Origin: Hermodice carunculata
Taxonomy: Eukaryota; Annelida; Polychaeta; Eunicida; Amphinomidae
NCBI GenBank assembly: GCA_964020975.1
Contig: OZ026617.1
Coordinates: 30,279,859 to 30,343,858 of the forward strand
Length of the DNA stretch: 64,000 bases
Direction: 5' to 3'
The notes under the pieces were generated by a model, which saw only the letters and a list, made by a program, of their open reading frames with translations, did not search any database and was not told where the DNA came from. A program made the position numbers and the translations under genes. Within the stretch, counting starts at the first letter, position 1, and each line of letters starts with the position of its first letter. Positions 59,530-64,000 of this stretch are shown here, piece by piece.

Positions 59530-60900
59530 ACAGATAAACATCAATATGTGTGTATATATACATATACATTACGTAAACGCAAGAATTTTAATAGAGTGGT
59601 AAAGACGAGAGGAAACGGGAAAACGCACGTCTGTTTTGTTCTTCATTTTCACCAAACGTATTTTACGGTTGTACGCCTTTTACGTCAATCATTGGTGCAA
59701 TGCAATGTGCAGCACTTTTAGTTTTAGAACATAAATGGTCTAAGCTGTAAATACACACTTTACATTCCCCATTTTCGGCTCGTTGATCGGTGCTGAATTT
59801 CGTGGTGCGATACCCAGTGTCCTTGATCCCACAACATCATAATGCTTGCGCCTCTTTACATATATATTTCGTGGTAATTAACTGTGTCTCGATGGTGCAC
59901 TCACCTGGTTTATTGACGTTTGTGAATTTGACTTGGACTAATTAAACGAATGAAATCATATTTGGATTCACATACCGCAAGTAGTTCATTAGCGAATTTT
60001 TGTGATATCCTATATTATAAATAAATAAAGAATGCTGTCATTAGTGTCGGTTGCGTATTCACGGTCAAGTTACAAATCTCAGTAGTAAAAGAAAGGGGAG
60101 ATTCATGATTAAGCCATACAAAGTCCAGATGATATTTCAAGCTACAAGTGCTTTCATAGATCCTTGACAAATTTACTCTAGTAGGTGTTGCAAAATGTCA
60201 AGTTGATATTATTTCATCACGATAATTTCATTTAAAATTAACTGACTGCATTCATGCTGATTAAAAGTGCTGATGTCTTGAAAACGTTGTCCGCAGCCTT
60301 CATGCTGGTACATGGTGGTCGCCATGATGAGGTACTCGGATGAACGTTTTCAAACGATTATAATGCTCTGCAGGCACTTTTAAGTTAAAACCGACACAGA
60401 AGGTCAACCTAAGCATTTCCTGATAACGACAAAACGCCGCTTTAACACTCTCACAAATAAAATGTCCAACCTTTTATATGTTATGCCAACTCTAGTACAT
60501 GGTCCTTGCAGACAGAGAGCTCTCTCTCTCACAAACACAAAAAGTAAAGAAAAGAGAAAACAATATTAAATGTAAATGGAATAATTTTGAAATACACAAA
60601 GGAGAAATCAAATTGCTATGCACGATGAAGATATGAAATATATGTTATTGCATTAGTTTGACTTACAAAATGAAGTTTTGCTCTTTTCAATACAACTTGT
60701 GTTCTGCTTGTTATTTTTTAATTTAGAAAGTTTTCAACACGCAATAACTGGCCTGAATATTTCTTCTTCTAGCTACTCCGGTTGTGACAGCTTTGCCACG
60801 GAAGCAATTTTATACTATACACAATGACTGCTGGTTTAACAGTCACAGCTCATGCAGGATACACACAGAATAATCAGTCTCAATTTATTGCATGGCCGTC
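59530..60900. other. No recognised feature
   Basis: AT-rich; an (AG/CT) tract GAGAGCTCTCTCTCTC lies at about 60517. No coding or TIR evidence. Confidence 0.5.
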
Positions 60901-60909
60901 TTGTCATCT

Positions 60910-61215
60910 TTAATCTGGTTTTATAGCTTTCATTGCTACAAAAGTTGAACAGCCTTCAAACAAAATGGCTACTGCTCCCAATGTCAGCGCATTGACCACA
61001 TTTACTTTACCATTTCTTAAGTCCCAGGTAGACTGAGTTTTTTTGTGAAATACAGCCGTGTGTATCTGGTTTAATATTCCAATTATATCCCCAAAGCTGA
61101 CCCAAGAAGAAGTACACCATTGTTTAATCAACAACAATGCTTGCCCAGCCCTTTTGTTTTTATGCTTGACTCTAACACGTTCAGAGAGTTGTTCATCCAC
61201 TTTGCAAATCTGAAA
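60910..61215 (-). CDS. Candidate exon, unknown product
   Basis: A 97-codon minus-strand frame following GGTTTCAG. It reads VDEQLSERVRVKHKNKRAGQ, LLLIKQWCTSSWVSFGD, then VNALTLGAVAILFEG (a possible membrane segment) and a stop after AIKPD. Composition and the acceptor look exon-like, more so than the surrounding frames. No family recognised; it could be the last exon of a gene to the right or element debris. Confidence 0.3.
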   Translation of the reverse strand, partial: FQICKVDEQLSERVRVKHKNKRAGQALLLIKQWCTSSWVSFGDIIGILNQIHTAVFHKKTQSTWDLRNGKVNVVNALTLGAVAILFEGCSTFVAMKAIKPD

Positions 61216-61219
61216 CCTT

Positions 61220-63110
61220 AGTATGACTTCTATACTTATATTTTAATCACTTTTCGACTGATAAATTCACCCCTTTCCTATTGAGATTTTCATAGTTATG
61301 GTACACACATAAATCATGCCCGGAAGTATTAAAGATTAATGTCCAGGGTGAACTGCATGTCGGAGTGCTGGAAGCAGTTGACAACAAGCACTCTTACTAA
61401 TGATTACAGTGTTCTTTGACAAGAACTTATTACGAATTAGTATAGTGAGAAACACCCCCAAAAGATGGTTAGTTAAGGAGATACCCCTACACACGGTAGA
61501 ACAATGTACACCTTTTTTTTATGTAAGACTAAACTATTTTAGATCAGAAAATGATTGTTGTGGTTCTCTATTTTGATATCAGAAGTATGTTATTGACACA
61601 ACTGCAAGAAAATGGCGATTAAGTTTGGATATTTTTTCCAGAAATAGACCTACAGCTCAAGGTGCCAAAGGAAACCAAAAATTTGCTTTTAGTACACAGG
61701 ATGAATCGAATGAAGTAAACAAATGATAAAACTTCTGGCTGTAGTTCTCTAAATATACAAACATTCAAATTTGTTACAATTTTTTTGCAAAAAATGCTGT
61801 GAGCATTACCTAGATCCAGACATAAGATGTGTCACATGTTTCAATATTTTCGTACTATATGCTTGCTATATGTACCAAAACTGCCCAAAGATCCCAGGAT
61901 ATGATATATGGAAGAAAAGACAGCTTTATGTTCCATTGAATTGCAACATAATAAAAATATATTACCCCCCCCCCCATTGACAATGTGATTTATCATTCTT
62001 TCACCCTGAAATCATTAGTCTGTTGCATAAAAACAGTACTCCTGGCGAAAAAACAGAACAAAACAAAACAAAAACAAAAAAAAGAAAAACAAAAAACGTT
62101 CTATGACTCTGTTAAATTTTGTGTCACAGACAAGCTACCTGAACTGGAAACCAGTTGTCTCCATATAAAATTAACAGTTTTTCAATGTGTAATCAAACTA
62201 CCAGGATTGTCGACTATTGAATTGGTATGAAAACTTCATCCTGTTGTATTTCATTGTGTTGCTCACAGGCATAGAAATTGTATATGATTATAAATGTAAA
62301 GATATATAAATTATACAATTTTCCATATAAAATATGTATAAGTCAAAACATCGTGGTAAGTAACAATACTTCAAACTAAATTTTATTTATATATAGAAGG
62401 TTTTGGTTCTGACGGGGAAGAGCATGTCTCATTCCGCCTCCTTGGTTCTGATTGACGTTTATACACGTGGCCCTTGATATGACCTACCAAGGCCCCCTAA
62501 TGGAGTCTTATACTAGATTTAGGCTTCAGCAATAGTTGGTCTTGCCTGAACATATTTTGGGTCAGTTGCTCTCCGAAAATCAGTATTTGGATTTTAGACA
62601 ATACACACCGGCCGATGCTTCTTATTTGTGGCTAAAAAACATACCTACCCAAAAATGAAAGGCCACAACCATCACTTTGTAATGCCAAAAAAATAAGCTT
62701 TTAAAAATGAATTGCAGCTTGTTGTACCGCTTGGAGGGGTACCTGAACAGTTTGGTGGCTTGGTTGCTACACTACATCTTAATTAATGGCATCATAAATT
62801 ATTACAGTCATGATAATTTAAAGTAACAAAAACAAAAACAAAAACTGCGATGCTAATAAAAGATAAAGTATTGCAACTGTTAATTGCAATGATACTGTTG
62901 CTACCACCACTACTACTTCAACCACTTCTACTGACTATTTGTTTGGCACAAATATATATCAAAATGCTCACAAGTGCTTCACAGTACAAACCCTAAAAGC
63001 TAACATGATTTGTAGAATTGCTTATCAGTCTCATTGCACTAAACTAATTCAGCTTAAAGTAAAATTACATAAAACAGTTGATCACACAGATTATGAGTCA
63101 AAGATAGAAG
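61220..63110. other. No recognised feature
   Basis: AT-rich with a poly-C run at 61967-61976 and A-rich tracts near 62070. No coding or TIR evidence. Confidence 0.5.
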
Positions 63111-63149
63111 GCCATTACCAACTAAAACATTTCGAAACTGTACCTAAAC

Positions 63150-64000
63150 TGATAGGTTTTTGAATCTTGTTTAAAAGCCTTGAGAAAAAAGAGTGGTCAT
63201 GATGCTCCTGGACAATACACTTTACAGAATAGGCACAGCTTTGGAGGGCAAATGAACCCCATAATACCAGAGTTGAGAGGAACACACAAGTAGAAAGTCC
63301 ATGATACTCAAGGAGTGGGAGCATGGCAGACGATATGGTCACATGGCATCCATCAAATAAGGTGGTGCTAGGCCATGCGGAGCCTTGCATGTCTGCAGCA
63401 GTACTTTAAAATTGATCCTTGTCTCCAAAGGGTAGCCAGTATAGTTGTATAAGGATGCATGTTATGTATCTCTTGTCCTGGAGACAAATTTGCAACACAG
63501 TTCTGAACATTTTGGAGACGACGAGCAAGGTGTCAAGTAGACTATAGATAAATTGGTTGCACTAATTCAGTATGGATGTAATAAATGCTTGCATGGGGGG
63601 GGGGGGGTGTGCACTCTACATATATATTATAGATGTGACAGAAAGCATTGTTTCAGGCAGCTTTGATACGATTTTCCATGGACATGGTCAATAAATGTGA
63701 TTCCAATGTTTTTGCTGCTTCAGATACACGTACATTCCCATTTGCAACCCGTACTGATGCTATGCAGGGTACTGTTTGGTGCGTCTAGAGCAGATGATCA
63801 AAAATTCAGTCTTGTCATTTAATTTCATTCTGTTTAATAGCATCCATTGTCGGATCTCTCTAATGCAATCCTCCATTTTGACAATTGACAACTTCGTTGC
63901 GGGGTTACCACTGGCTGGCAAAGGAAAACAATATATTGAGGCCAGTATGGGAATCGGTCAGTTTGGTTTACGTTGATCGGAAGATATCGAAGTCTGACAA
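63150..64000 (-). mobile_element. LINE RT remnant (CR1/L2-like), continues past the window
   Basis: Read right to left on minus: QWMLLNRMKLNDKTEFLII-like text near 63840-63800, then VRVANGNVRVSEAAKTL, LLTMSMENRIKAA, NNAFCHIYNI, and ITCILIQLYWLPF...ADMQGSAWPSTT. This is the order after the RT palm in CR1/L2 LINEs (NKLKLN..KTEFL, SMD.HI, FYHLRNI, ITP.L..LHWLPV, K..HG.AP). Several frame changes; old. Confidence 0.6.

Noticed and set aside
59247-59721. Plus-strand frames with long IYIYIY runs
   Set aside because: Translation of the (TA)n tract beside RT element copy 2.

Overview
This window is invertebrate nuclear DNA: AT-rich, intron-rich, and crowded with young and old transposable elements. 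Its one confidently complete protein-coding gene is the Holliday-junction resolvase GEN1, on the plus strand in 12 coding exons from 2461 to 28832. The metazoan exon-intron structure, a rhodopsin-class GPCR exon with the classic intron inside the DR^Y motif, Crypton, Harbinger, hAT, pogo-type, piggyBac-type and LINE debris, and TIR motifs common in aquatic invertebrates all point to a marine invertebrate (ambulacrarian, cephalochordate or lophotrochozoan). I cannot name the species. Two runs of exactly 200 N (7368-7567 and 54778-54977) are assembly gaps.

Layout. 1-2400: upstream flank of GEN1 with a local direct duplication and foldback repeats. 2461-29170: GEN1. Every splice junction has GT/AG and the phases join into one open frame of 586 codons that keeps all XPG-family catalytic acids. 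Its introns hold at least a dozen small DNA elements, several nested. 29740-35487: a composite element of about 5.7 kb with roughly 150-bp terminal inverted repeats. It carries a gene for a Cys-rich protein that is split in two by an inserted reverse-transcriptase element (about 31165-34424). 35.5-41 kb: MITEs and LINE fragments. 41.9-45.8 kb: a charged-protein remnant and a dead Crypton containing a Harbinger deletion derivative, which itself contains another MITE. 46.57-47.86 kb: a 5'-truncated LINE with an open RT-to-C-terminus frame (minus). 51610-52421: last exon of a neuropeptide-type GPCR (minus) with a frameshift in TM4. 55.0-55.9 kb: a tandem pair of an approximately 450-bp repeat, a third copy of which lies in GEN1 intron 2. 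56.15-59.29 kb: a second, more decayed, inverted copy of the RT element. 63.1-64 kb: another LINE on the minus strand running off the window.

GEN1 has no visible operon-like or pathway partner here; the remaining coding sequence is a GPCR fragment and mobile DNA. The most interesting material is in the elements. (i) A transposon with long TIRs is interrupted by a retroelement whose RT has a YIDD box and whose 3' end also occurs alone twice in GEN1 introns. (ii) An exon-like segment with matching splice sites lies in both RT-element copies. (iii) Two TTAA-flanked MITE families each carry an almost perfect pre-miRNA-sized hairpin.
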